Shown here one piece after another: positions 23,928-33,540 of a stretch of DNA of 64,000 bases. The stretch lies in contig NC_026501.1 of NCBI RefSeq assembly GCF_000182925.2, positions 8,783,917 through 8,847,916 on the forward strand. The letters run 5' to 3'. A model generated the notes under the pieces. It was given only the letters and a program-made list of their open reading frames with translations, was not told the DNA's origin and made no database searches. The stretch is from Neurospora crassa OR74A. Lineage: Eukaryota > Ascomycota > Sordariomycetes > Sordariales > Sordariaceae. Position 1 is the first letter of the stretch; every line of letters starts with the position of its first letter. The translations under genes were made by a program, and so were the position numbers.

Positions 23928-25736
23928 ATGGTTGACTCCAAGGAAACCTCCGAATTCTCGGAGAAGACGGAGGCCTTCTCCCAGTCCGAGATTCTGGCGC
24001 GGTTTCGAGAAGACCGCCGCGAGAGGGAAGAACTTCAACTTGCCCTCAACAGCACCGTCTCGCTCGATAGCCTAGTTATTCCGCCGGATGAAGACATTCG
24101 AATTCTTTTCAGGCCGCCCCGGGGGCGACCGGTCAGTCCAGGTAGCTTGGAGAACTGCAGGTGGCTAGCTCTGCGCGCCGAGGTTGCAGGAAAGGACCAG
24201 GATCAACACAAGGTGCTTGCCGTTACGCAAACATCCCGGGATATCAAGTTCTCTGTCCGAATCCCCGGCATGCTGTGGTGCGAGCTCTATTATGATCCGG
24301 CCAGCGATAAGCTCATCCTTGTCAATCGTTCCAATGCTCCATTCATCCTATCCCGTGCCTCCACTACCGTTTCAGGGGATAACGAGGAATACGAGGTCAA
24401 TCCAGGCTTCAATAAAGACGTCTTTCCGGGCACCTGGCGAATCAGGTTCTACAATTCCGATGTGCTTGACTTTCGTATCCTTGAGAAAAAGCCAACGCTT
24501 TTCCGGATTCCATCTATCGATTCATCAACTTCATGCCAGCTCGTGAGAAAGCGCTCCTATGTGGGTGATGACGAAGATGAAATTTCGAGCAACAAGAAGC
24601 CTCGAGGATCCGAGGACATCGAAATCAAGAAAGAAGACACCGACATTAAGGAAGATGGCGTCATCATGTTCTTGCCAGCAAAGACGAAGCCGCTCGTTCT
24701 TCCAAGCCTGACTGGGGAGAAAAAAGAACTCGTCTCCGCGAACGGCAGAAGAGAGCTGATTGCATCCGACGGAAACCTCCTGCAAATTCAACCTGACGAG
24801 ACGGTCCAAGTGACCGGCGGCGAGCTTGACGAGTATACACTCACAAAGAAGTCGGATATTGCCTCGTCAAGCCTATCGAGCGTTTTTACCGCCGACCACT
24901 CAAATGTGCCAGATGGAGTTATTGTGGTAAAGGTGCTTAAGACCCGCACTCCCGCCACCGTCAACAACATGGCTATGGAATCCAGGAACGTGATCCATCA
25001 AGCCGATGTCTGGCTTCGGGAGCTTCAGTACCAGGAGAAGCTCCAGCACAAGAGTATCGTACGTCTATACGGCGGCGACGCTCGCTTCCTCTCTCTGTAC
25101 ATGGAGCACGTTGATGCTCGAGATCTAGGATCCAAGGGAATGTGGCGACGAATGAACGACCGGTTTGCCGGTGACCGATCAGACGCAAAGCGCATCGTCC
25201 GGGACATTGCCAGTGCCCTGCAGTACATCCATGGACGCGGTCTAGTCCACAATGACATCAAACCCGCCAACATTCTCTACAGCAGAGAGCGTGGTGCCGT
25301 CCTGTGCGATCTAGGTCTATCTACCCACGCCAGGGATCCCCCTTCAATCGGCGGTACACCATGGTACATCCCACCAGAATTCATTGCCCTAAAACAACGC
25401 GGAGCACCCAGCGATGTTTGGGCCCTGGGGGTAACCATGCTGTACGTCATGGGGAAGATCGCTTTCCCGGACGCCCGTGGCAACAGAGCGCATCCCCAAC
25501 ATCTTCACTGGCTTATTGCCAAAGTTCACCCAAACCCGCGCGATCGGAACCCTCAGCCGAGCGCGGTTAAACACATGCAGCAATGGCTGGGTGAAGTCAA
25601 CATGGCTCGTGCACAGCTCGATACGCGAGATGATCAAGAGAGGCTAGTGTACGATATGCTATCACCAAATCCAAACCAGAGAATCACGATGAGGGAGATT
25701 GTGGCGCGAGTCCACGACCAAATGCCAGAGAAATGA
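23928..25736 (+). CDS. protein kinase-like protein with N-terminal extension, 602 aa
   Basis: Single exon. Residues 1-200 hold a coiled/charged start and a beta-rich region (about 55-185; KLILVNRSNAPFIL) that may be an FHA-like or other small fold. Residues 205-300 are a charged linker with a possible nuclear signal (SSNKKPRG). The kinase domain spans about 302-600. It has the beta3 lysine Lys335 (VIVVKVL), a helix-C Glu near 365, the catalytic loop HNDIKPANIL with Asp443 and Asn448, metal-binding DLG (Asp461) in place of DFG, GTPWYIPPE as the activation segment end, and SDVWALGVTMLYV. The glycine-rich loop is absent: the matching stretch SDIASSSLSSVF has no glycine, so ATP binding may be altered. 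Catalytic residues are otherwise present. Substrate unknown. Confidence 0.88.
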   Translation: MVDSKETSEFSEKTEAFSQSEILARFREDRREREELQLALNSTVSLDSLVIPPDEDIRILFRPPRGRPVSPGSLENCRWLALRAEVAGKDQDQHKVLAVTQTSRDIKFSVRIPGMLWCELYYDPASDKLILVNRSNAPFILSRASTTVSGDNEEYEVNPGFNKDVFPGTWRIRFYNSDVLDFRILEKKPTLFRIPSIDSSTSCQLVRKRSYVGDDEDEISSNKKPRGSEDIEIKKEDTDIKEDGVIMFLPAKTKPLVLPSLTGEKKELVSANGRRELIASDGNLLQIQPDETVQVTGGELDEYTLTKKSDIASSSLSSVFTADHSNVPDGVIVVKVLKTRTPATVNNMAMESRNVIHQADVWLRELQYQEKLQHKSIVRLYGGDARFLSLYMEHVDARDLGSKGMWRRMNDRFAGDRSDAKRIVRDIASALQYIHGRGLVHNDIKPANILYSRERGAVLCDLGLSTHARDPPSIGGTPWYIPPEFIALKQRGAPSDVWALGVTMLYVMGKIAFPDARGNRAHPQHLHWLIAKVHPNPRDRNPQPSAVKHMQQWLGEVNMARAQLDTRDDQERLVYDMLSPNPNQRITMREIVARVHDQMPEK

Positions 25737-25982
25737 GAGAGTACGATAAATGATATATCGTGATATCTACACTGAAATAGATACCTGTATCTACGCACTA
25801 CTTGGATTGAAAACGAGGAGCATTTCATATCATCTCACACTGTAAGTCGATAACCCTCCTTCTCGGGTCATAAACTGATGGAAGCGCTGCTCACACCCAG
25901 TAGTATTAGAATCTTGTATTTTCAAACTCAAGCTCGCAATTTCCGTGGCATCATCAACAAAAACCCGAAGCCCGTTCCCCGT

Positions 25983-26819
25983 TTATAGCACCATACCAGT
26001 CACAAAGCTCAACGCCATACCCACAGCGGCTGTGAGAGCGACCTTGTTCAACCCAACGAGCGAAGCACCACTCTTCTTGTCGTCTGCGCTCTCGCCGCCT
26101 TCGGTGCTATTGCCGCTCGGCCCCTTGACCTGAACAAACGACACCTTATCGTCAGTCTTGCACTCATCCTTCGACAGCGTCGACGCGTTGTCGCGGAACC
26201 TAATATCGGCGCACTGTTATCACTCCTGATTAGCGTATTTTCTTTCCCACTCATCACCTTCTTGCCCCTTCCAGAAGCCGAATGAAAGGAAAAACTCACG
26301 TTATACAAGGCACTGCCACTCGCCCCCACCGTGACAACCTGGATACTTCCCTCCTGGCCATCCGACATAGTCAAGCCCTCGGGAAGCGGCAAGTCAACGC
26401 AGAGCGTACCCGCTCCCGATACGTTCCAGAACGTGGGGCCGGTGAGGGTGTAGTTGAAGTTGGTCACGTTGGCGCCCAGACCGAGGTTGATGAACAGGTA
26501 CTCCCACGGGTGGTGCAGATCGAGCTTGACGCTGCCGCCTTTAAGGGGCCAGTCGGTGCGGTTACCGGAGGTGGAGGTGGCGGGGGGGACGCCGGCGCCT
26601 ATGGATGGGGAAGGTGTGTTAGTTTTCTCAAATTTGAGGTGGGAAGAGAGGAAGGAAATGAGGGGAGAGGGATGGATCAAGCTTACACGGGTAGTTCCAT
26701 TGGGAGTAGTTGGTGCCAGACTCCAGGGTGTTGGCGCGCCAGACGGGGTATTCGAGGTTGAAGTGGGCGGAAGCGAGAGGCGCGATGGCCGCTGTGAGGA
26801 GGAGAGTTGCTGAAACCAT
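25983..26819 (-). CDS. X325/BIM1-like secreted copper protein, 220 aa
   Basis: Exons are 26819-26687, 26598-26300 and 26213-25983. The introns are 88 nt (GTAAGC/ATAG) and 86 nt (GTGAGT/ACAG). An 18-residue signal peptide ends in ASA, so the mature chain begins His-Phe-Asn-Leu-Glu-Tyr-Pro. That N-terminal His is the copper ligand of the LPMO-like X325 family (fungal BIM1 copper-acquisition factors). NYSQWNYPCAGVP, KGGSVKLDLHHPWEYLF and the paired cysteines fit the family; the internal HH pair probably supplies the second His ligand. Many N-glycosylation sites are present. The C-terminus has a Ser/Gly linker and a hydrophobic tail (ALTAAVGMALSFVTGMVL) typical of a GPI anchor. Known members bind copper but are not shown to cleave polysaccharide. 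It converges on the kinase gene with only 246 bp between stops. Confidence 0.9.
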
Positions 26820-28939
26820 TTTCGTTGATGTTCGCTGATTGCGTTGATGGTTGTCGGCGCGTGTCGCTTAAGGATCGAAATTATTTCAAAGTCGCGGGGC
26901 TTTTCGGGAAGTACGTGCGTAACCAGATATTATTAAATGGTTTGTTGGTTTTGTTTGATTATCGCCGGTTGATATATCCTCAATCCGGTGGACGGTTGAA
27001 AAGCACGGGCGAGTCGAGGAAGGGGGGGAAGACCTTGAAAGGTTGTGTGCGAAGGGAAAAGAACACAGCTTTTTAATACCTCAGGCTTCCATGTTTCGTT
27101 GTACATAATCTAGTTACTCGCGCTTTCTGATTCGAGAATTGACTGATAAATCTCCCATTCACCGAACCGATGTACAACAAACGAAGTGAGCAAGTTGTTG
27201 GTGCCACCAACGTGGAATATGTACATAGGATGCTTGGCGGCGGCAGGCCCCACTATCTTGCTCAAGCTCAGTGCAGCCTTGATACGCAGCTTCCATGTAT
27301 TCAGGTATGTACCATTTGCGGGACGTACCTTCCACTCCCAATCTACTTTGCTTTTACCTTCTCAGCTGTGAATAACAAGGAAGATGAAGGAAAGTGAAGT
27401 AATCCGTGGTCGCAGCTTCGCGGCGGCTTCCAGAACCAGCTTTGAATTTCAAGCGGGAGCAGTGCGGGAGGGCACTTTTTCTTGGCAATCCAATATGAAC
27501 CTCACCAAAACGGGACACGAAGTGAGCAAGTTATAAGTCAAAAAGGCGTTCCCTCCCCCCATCCCATCTGATATCCTCCTTCCAGCTACCTAGGTAGTCA
27601 GCCCTGGCTCCCGTCGAGTCGAGGTTGAGGTCGTCTACGGTTTTCTTTCGATGTCACAGTCTGGACACCATAATCGGATGGGGAAAGGCCCCCTTGCGTT
27701 GGCGAAGTGATCTTTTCTATGAACGATTCGGGTAATAACATTGAAGCCGTAGTTAGGTAAGGTAAGTAGGAATCCAGTTCGATCGAGGGTAGCGAAGAAA
27801 CATCGATGGAAGCTGGGCCAAGCAGAACCTCATAACGAAAGGGACCAGAAGGCAACGTCGTGGCTTCATTGTCAAGTAGTACCTAGAGGTACCTAGGTAC
27901 CTAAGTTTTCGCTGGGTTGAAGGAAGGTCGGTTGGTGGTTGGTCGGTGTTGGACCATCGATGTAAACTTGCTCAAATGAACGCGCCGCACGAGGTTGGGG
28001 TTGGTCGGTCGGGGTTGGGGAAGTTGGTTGCATGCTGCAGGGGCATGCGGGAAGGGACCATCACCATCACCGCTAACTAAGATCCAACGAAGCTCCAGGC
28101 TCCCAAGCACGCTCATACCAGACAGACAAGCTGGCACCTTTTAGTTTGGGGCATAACATACATCAGGTCAATGGCGATCAACGTATTTGAAAGGTGCCAC
28201 GCTGCTTTTTTAGATGTTGGTATAGCAAGGTATGTAGGGAGGTACACTTAGTTGGTGGGTGTTATGGGCCAAGTTTAAATAGGCGGGGTAAGTACCTCTA
28301 CCTACTCAAGCACTGAACATTATATAATATAACCCCGGATTTTGGGTCTTGGGTGGTGCGGGTTCGTGCCAGGTACCTATGTACTTTAGTTACCTAACAG
28401 GGGGGGTCGTGTCTTTTTTCCTACTCGTTAATACAGTCCCGAATTTGTGTTCTACCGGGCATCATAAACCTCAACCTCCCGACTTCAAGGAGGTGCAAGT
28501 CGAGATTCACAAATCTTGGGGGAAACCATACTTAAACTTATTCTGCTGTTTCAGTAGCTTTGTATTTGATCGATGCATAGACAACTCGGGAGCGCACGTG
28601 GATACAATGCATTCATGTCAGACGAACAAGTTCCGCATGAAGGAAAAAAACAGATGGGATGAACAATGGAACTGCGTGCAATGGTACCTGATCGGCATTT
28701 TGTCTGTGCAGCGCGTTGCAGACGAGAGAGAGTTCGGATGATGTTCCGGGTAGTCGGTAGTGTAAGGTATTCTTCAACAAGAAACAAACTACGTCATCAG
28801 AGCTGTGACGATCAAGTTGGCTCTTTGCTGTCGTGCTGCACTCCATGTGAGTAAGTGTCTCTCCATCCTCTTCGACGTTGAACGAAGCAAGGTTTCAAAA
28901 TGACATGCACCAGCACTTCTTGGTAACAATCACCAAAAA
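26820..28939. other. intergenic region rich in TAGGTA/TACCTA words
   Basis: No coding frame is supported. TAGGTACC-type words cluster at 27590-27600, 27880-27905 and 28365-28395. The first few hundred bases are the promoter of the X325-like gene, and the end is the upstream flank of tRNA-Gly. Confidence 0.5.
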
Positions 28940-29010
28940 GCGCCAGTGGTTTAGTGGTAAAATCCATCGTTGCCATCGATGGGCCCCGCGTTCGATTCGC
29001 GGCTGGCGCA
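28940..29010 (+). tRNA. tRNA-Gly (GCC)
   Basis: 71 nt. The 7-bp acceptor stem GCGCCAG/CTGGCGC is perfect with discriminator A. The D arm is short, typical of tRNA-Gly. The anticodon loop is TTGCCAT in a CATCG/CGATG stem, giving anticodon GCC. The T arm with loop TTCGATT is intact. No intron. Confidence 0.96.
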
Positions 29011-29221
29011 TTGGTTTTCTCGAACGAGTCAGTTTGAACTTTTTTCTCATCTTTTTCCAATTTTTTCTCATTTTTGCTTTGTCGTGTATTGCCCCACTCG
29101 AACGAACACTTGGGTGGAAAGCGGGGATGGCCAGGGCATACCAGCCACATTTTTCGCTCATGCGGGTGGTGAGAATCGCCGAGCTTATGAGACCCCGCCC
29201 AAAGCCGAACCTTCAACAAAC

Positions 29222-29295
29222 GGTCCGATGGTGTAGTTGGTTATCACGTCAGTCTAACACACTGAAGGTCCCCAGATCGAGCCTGGGTCGGATCA
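29222..29295 (+). tRNA. tRNA-Val (AAC)
   Basis: 74 nt. Acceptor stem GGTCCGA/TCGGATC (one G-T pair), discriminator A. Anticodon stem TCAGT/ACTGA encloses loop CTAACAC, giving anticodon AAC. The B-box reads AGATCGAGCC. A T-run (TTTTCTTTTT) follows within 20 nt as a Pol III stop. It lies 211 bp downstream of tRNA-Gly on the same strand. Confidence 0.94.
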
Positions 29296-29771
29296 ATTAT
29301 TGTTTTCTTTTTGTGCGAAATTCCATTTGGTCAACTTTTTGTTTCCCCGTGGATATGATGACTTCCAATGTTGTATCGCTAATGCGATGAGATGCGTGCA
29401 CGTCTTTTACATAAAGAAATTTATTCTGCCTCCACGTTCCCGCACTTGATAGGTTTAATTTTTCCTGGTGAGTGCTTTGCAGTGCATGCCAAATTGAACA
29501 ACTTGGATCTTTGTGGACATCTTCATTTTACCCGATAACTTCTTTCATTGACAACAAAGGGGAAAGAAAGAAGGGATGAAGAAATATGACTGTATCATTA
29601 TATTCATTATCATCAGCCAGCTCAACTGGTATCATATGTACAAAACTCCTAAAAATACAAATTAACTCCATCCATGTGTACCTATATGCAAAAAGTTCCT
29701 GCCCGACATTTCCTACTCTTCCTTCAGTCTTTTGACTCTTCTTCCCACTGACCATTAATTACTCCCCTCTC
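29296..29771. other. spacer with no gene seen
   Basis: AT-rich spacer between tRNA-Val and the stop of the proline-rich gene. It probably includes that gene's 3' UTR. Nothing else recognised. Confidence 0.5.
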
Positions 29772-31151
29772 TCAGATAGGACTAGTATCTTCATCAAAAT
29801 AATACCCCCAAACGCTGTCCACGTCCGCCACATACACAGTCGGGCTCAACTTCCTCAAGCCCTTTGCCCATAGCTCCCTCTGCTCATCCGCCGGATCAAA
29901 CACCGGCGTCGCCACCCGCAAATGCAACGACGACACCCGTCTCGCTAACCGATCAGGTACAGACGGCGACCCCCCTTCCCTGGCGTTAAACCGATCAATG
30001 ATGCCAATCAGCTGCGTGAAAGCCTCGGCTTCGGCCTTGCTGCATTCACGGGCGGTGGGGTCATCCAGGTCTACATCCGACGGGCTCATTTCGCGGCGGC
30101 GGTGGCTTCGGCTCCGGGCGTCGTCGAGCTTGTAAGTCTTTGGCTGCCGTCTTCCATTTCCTGTTGTTCCCGTGGTGGTTGTTGTTGTTGTTGTTGTTGC
30201 GTCGTTGTCTTCGGACCCCGTCGAGTCGTCTGTTGACTCTGACTGTTGTCGTCGGAGGTTGGGCACGCTCTTTTTGCTCGTGGGGTGGTAAGCCTGGGAG
30301 GAGGGGCGGAAGTTGATGCGGGGTGGCGGGTTGCGCTTGCCGGGGTAGAAGCTGGAGCGGTGCAGTGGGAATCCTGAAGAAGAAGAAGATGAAGACGAGA
30401 CTTGAGAGTAGGTGGAGCTTACGGACCAGGGACGGAGGGGTGATTTGACTGGTGGTGAGGGAGGCGCGTAGGTGGGTGGTGGAGGTGTTGGGGCTGCGTC
30501 GGAGATGATGCTGACGTCGTCATTGTAAACGTCTGGTTCGAGTTCTGGGACTTGGTCGGATCCTGATGAGAGGGGCCGTGATGGTGATGAGTCTGATCCG
30601 CTTGATAGCGGTCGGTTTGATGTTGGTAGGGGAGGGGGTATTTGGTAGTGTCCCCTGGACGTTGAGGGTCGTTGTGGTGATTTTGGGCGAGGGGGTATTT
30701 GGTAGTGTCCCCTGGACGTTGAGGGTCGCTGTGGTGATTTTGGGGGAGGTGGAACCCAGCCAGCGTTGGACGCGGAGTAATTGTTGTCGCCATGTGTTGA
30801 GTTTGTGTCTGGTACAGAAAGATGTGTTGACTGTGTGTTGGATGCGGTGATGTCAACGCTTGATTTCTTTCTGCAGGCAACAGGCCGTGGAAGTGAAAAG
30901 TTCATAAACACGGTAGAGGACGCTTCCTTGGGCCCCAACTCAGAAAGCGGTCTCGGTCTCGGTGCTGGAGATGCATTGTTCGGGATGACTAGAGGTGGAA
31001 GTGATGTCCCTCGTGTATGTCTGGATGTGGGTAATGGAGGATATCGAGGAGGCCGTTGAGGAGGCCGTCGAGGTGGTCCAATGTAAACATCGGTAATGTA
31101 ATCCCGGCCGATGCCAGATTTAGACATGCTTTGGCCATGCAGTGCTGCCAT
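29772..31151 (-). CDS. proline/serine-rich hypothetical protein, 459 aa
   Basis: Single exon from ATG 31151; a second Met at residue 9 is an alternative start. Residues 1-330 are disordered: proline-rich blocks (PPRRPPQRPPRYPP), Ser-rich runs, SH3-type PxxP stretches and an exact tandem repeat of a 19-residue unit (KSPQRPSTSRGHYQIPPRP, 57-bp period). A poly-Thr run encoded mostly by ACAAC repeats lies near residue 320. The C-terminal 110 residues look folded and conserved in style: ECSKAEAEAFTQLIGIIDRFNAREG, an HLRVATPVFDPADEQRELWAKGLRKLSP segment and the acidic-aromatic end VWGYYFDEDTSPI. No signal peptide or membrane segment. A fungal-specific protein of unknown role, possibly a scaffold. 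Confidence 0.8.
   Translation of the reverse strand: MAALHGQSMSKSGIGRDYITDVYIGPPRRPPQRPPRYPPLPTSRHTRGTSLPPLVIPNNASPAPRPRPLSELGPKEASSTVFMNFSLPRPVACRKKSSVDITASNTQSTHLSVPDTNSTHGDNNYSASNAGWVPPPPKSPQRPSTSRGHYQIPPRPKSPQRPSTSRGHYQIPPPLPTSNRPLSSGSDSSPSRPLSSGSDQVPELEPDVYNDDVSIISDAAPTPPPPTYAPPSPPVKSPLRPWSVSSTYSQVSSSSSSSSGFPLHRSSFYPGKRNPPPRINFRPSSQAYHPTSKKSVPNLRRQQSESTDDSTGSEDNDATTTTTTTTTGTTGNGRRQPKTYKLDDARSRSHRRREMSPSDVDLDDPTARECSKAEAEAFTQLIGIIDRFNAREGGSPSVPDRLARRVSSLHLRVATPVFDPADEQRELWAKGLRKLSPTVYVADVDSVWGYYFDEDTSPI
30634..30747. repeat. 57-bp tandem repeat, two copies
   Basis: Two adjacent near-identical 57-bp copies start at 30634 and 30691 with a single visible difference in the core (GTCGTTG versus GTCGCTG). 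They encode the duplicated 19-residue proline-rich unit of the 29.8-31.2 kb protein. The high identity suggests a recent, probably length-variable, duplication. Confidence 0.85.
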
Positions 31152-32856
31152 ACTGGTGGTGTAAGGTACCGAGGATGGGTTCGGGGAGCCTTCTGGCTAC
31201 AGAGGACGAGCGAAGTCAAAGCAAACGAAGCGGACAGTTGACGAGACTCTTAAATAGGTACAATACGGTGAAGCAGGAGGCCTTCCCAACAAACCGGACA
31301 AAGCTCGTGTGGACTCACTCGAGTCAAGATAGCTGCAGATTTTGTGTAGATCTGAGTGGGTGTCGTCAGAGAAGGATTCAAGAAATGGAGTAGCAGTACG
31401 GTGCGAAGGTGGCTGAGATTAGTGCGATCACCTCACTGGTACACCAATTGGATACTCATGAAGGGAATTCTTATGGTTAGTGAAGCTCTTCGACCTCGTA
31501 TTATTGCTCGAATCCCGTCCACTGGATCCACGTTTAAACTTGGGAGTGGCACACAGCCAGGAACCACGGGAGATGGATCTGCTGGCAACGGCCGCGCACA
31601 AGCAAGTTTTAGCGCTGAAACAAATGCTGCCATGTTGACCGAGGTTTGGCTCGAGTCCGAAGTGCGGGGAGATTTGTTGGAGATAACAAGTTCCTCCGAG
31701 CTAAAGAATTGAGGACGCGGAATGGATGCCCTGCCCTGCCTGCCCGGGCACCTGACGGACTTTTGAAAACTTCCACCGGGTTTTTTGCGGCTGCCGCCTG
31801 GAGAGGATTCGGCGACGTTTCGTTCTGTTCTTCAGTGGACTGGAGAGCGTGGCTGCGCTATAAATATGAATCGGATGACGTTGCGTCGGTGCCAAGCTCA
31901 GCCCCGCATGGGTCAAAACTGCCCGGACGGGAGCGGCCTCCGGTCTTAGTGTACATTCACTAAACAGTGAGGCTAAGGAACCCAACACACCGGATGATTT
32001 GGGCCCGCTGTGCCGAGGCAAGGCATCCTAGAGTTTGGAGTTTGTACCTGTTCCTTTTCCATTTGTTCACCAGCATAACCATGTAGTGACACCATACACG
32101 AGTCTTCCAGACTGTCAAGTGACCACACAAAGGTTCGCCGAAGAATCGGATACGAACCAACGACCTTCGAGCGACGAATCAGGATACCAGTAGCAATCGT
32201 TGAATGTCCGGCTTGGCAGCGACCATGATTCGCACCACGAAATGCCTCCAAGAAAAACGTGATGACCACGAGCGCGCAACGGTCTAGGTACATACACTCT
32301 TGACCGGCCCGCCCCTCGGTATACCGTCCTCTAAATGTACGCGCAAGTGCCATCATGGCTGAGACATGCGATCGATATGATTGTCAGGGGAGATAAGCGA
32401 GGATCTGCCAGGATCACTGCCTTGCGAACTCGGCAATCTGTCCCTGCAATAAAAAGAAAGGACTATCAACAGAAGACAAGATTGGAATTGCCGGTTATCA
32501 TTACCAGATGTATCGATGCAAGCACACGTTGCACAACGTAAGCTCTGTGTAACGAACACTCGCGGCAGAAATACCTAGCGATGAACGGGCACCATGCATA
32601 GCTCTACTGGGGGATAACGTGGTTCAACGGACAGAAAGACAGCTTCAATTCTCACTCAGTCTATGCCCTCTCCAAAGGAAACCGTAAAATCAAACGACAA
32701 ACGCCTCGCTTCGCTATCTATGGTAGAACCTAGGTATCCCAAAAAGCAAAACGCCTGCCTATCTGCCCGCCTGCCGGAATATGACGTCATGTACAGATCC
32801 TTTTTCCCTTCTTCCATGTATTTTTTTTTTTTTACCCAGGCACCAAGATGAGATGA
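31152..32856. other. intergenic region, no supported gene
   Basis: It holds the promoter of the proline-rich gene and the 3' flank of the 32.9 kb gene. A B-box-like word (GGTTCGTATCC on the minus strand, about 32147-32157) followed by a partial acceptor-like end was noted but no full tRNA can be drawn. Confidence 0.5.
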
Positions 32857-33540
32857 TCACCACCATTCTTCATGAAACAGTCCCGCCGTCGTTGTATGGG
32901 GCAGCAGCGCCACCCGCTTCGGCAACGGCGCCAAGATCGTCAACTCCTTCGTCTGCCCGACCCCTGCATATCGATATCCATATCCATAATCCTGCCGCTC
33001 ATACCACGGCACACCATCCTTGGATCCCTCTTTTGGCGACGACCGTGGCGACGATCTCGTCGACTTTAGAGAGCATACCGTCGTAACCCGGCTCCTGACC
33101 TTCTTCAGCTCCTCCAGCCTCTGCAACAACTTCCCCCTATTCCACAGCCTCTTGACATGCAGCTGCCTAACACCGTCCTCCTCCGAATCGTACACCGTTC
33201 CCGGCGGCACCGGTGGCTCGAAAAGAACCACGCTCTCTGCCCACGCCCTGGCTTGCTCCTCATCCTCGTCTGAGAAAGTAAACGTCACGCTGTCTTCGTC
33301 ATCCGGTTGCCGCATGGTGATGAACCAGGTAAGGAAGCTGGGCATGGCTAGTGTGACTTCTTTGGAGGCGGCATGAAACATGGCATGTCGTCGGTAGCCT
33401 GGCACAGCCTGCGCATAAGGTGGCCGTGAATCTTCGGCTTCGAGGTAGGCGGCGTAGGCGGCGGCGAGGGCGCGGTGCGAGAAGACGAGGCTTATCCGGT
33501 CGTCGGATACCGAGACGTCTATGGCTGCTAATGTTGGCAT
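32857..33540 (-). CDS. hypothetical protein, 227 aa
   Basis: Single exon from ATG 33540 (MPTLAAIDVSVSDDRISLVFS). The N-terminal 130 residues alternate strand-like and helical segments with an Ala-rich helix (HRALAAAYAAYLEAE) and an acidic patch (SDEDEEQARAWAES). The phrase VKRLWNRGKLLQRLEELKKVRSRV is a basic helix. The C-terminus holds Ser-rich and Tyr-rich stretches (ERQDYGYGYRYAG). No signal peptide or membrane span. I do not recognise the family. The antisense frames are shadows of its Ala/Glu-rich codons. Confidence 0.7.
   Translation of the reverse strand: MPTLAAIDVSVSDDRISLVFSHRALAAAYAAYLEAEDSRPPYAQAVPGYRRHAMFHAASKEVTLAMPSFLTWFITMRQPDDEDSVTFTFSDEDEEQARAWAESVVLFEPPVPPGTVYDSEEDGVRQLHVKRLWNRGKLLQRLEELKKVRSRVTTVCSLKSTRSSPRSSPKEGSKDGVPWYERQDYGYGYRYAGVGQTKELTILAPLPKRVALLPHTTTAGLFHEEWW

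Noticed and set aside
32120-32290. tRNA-like sequence on the minus strand (GGTTCGTATCC and acceptor-like end)
   Set aside because: Only the T arm can be drawn; no matching 5' acceptor, D arm or anticodon stem.
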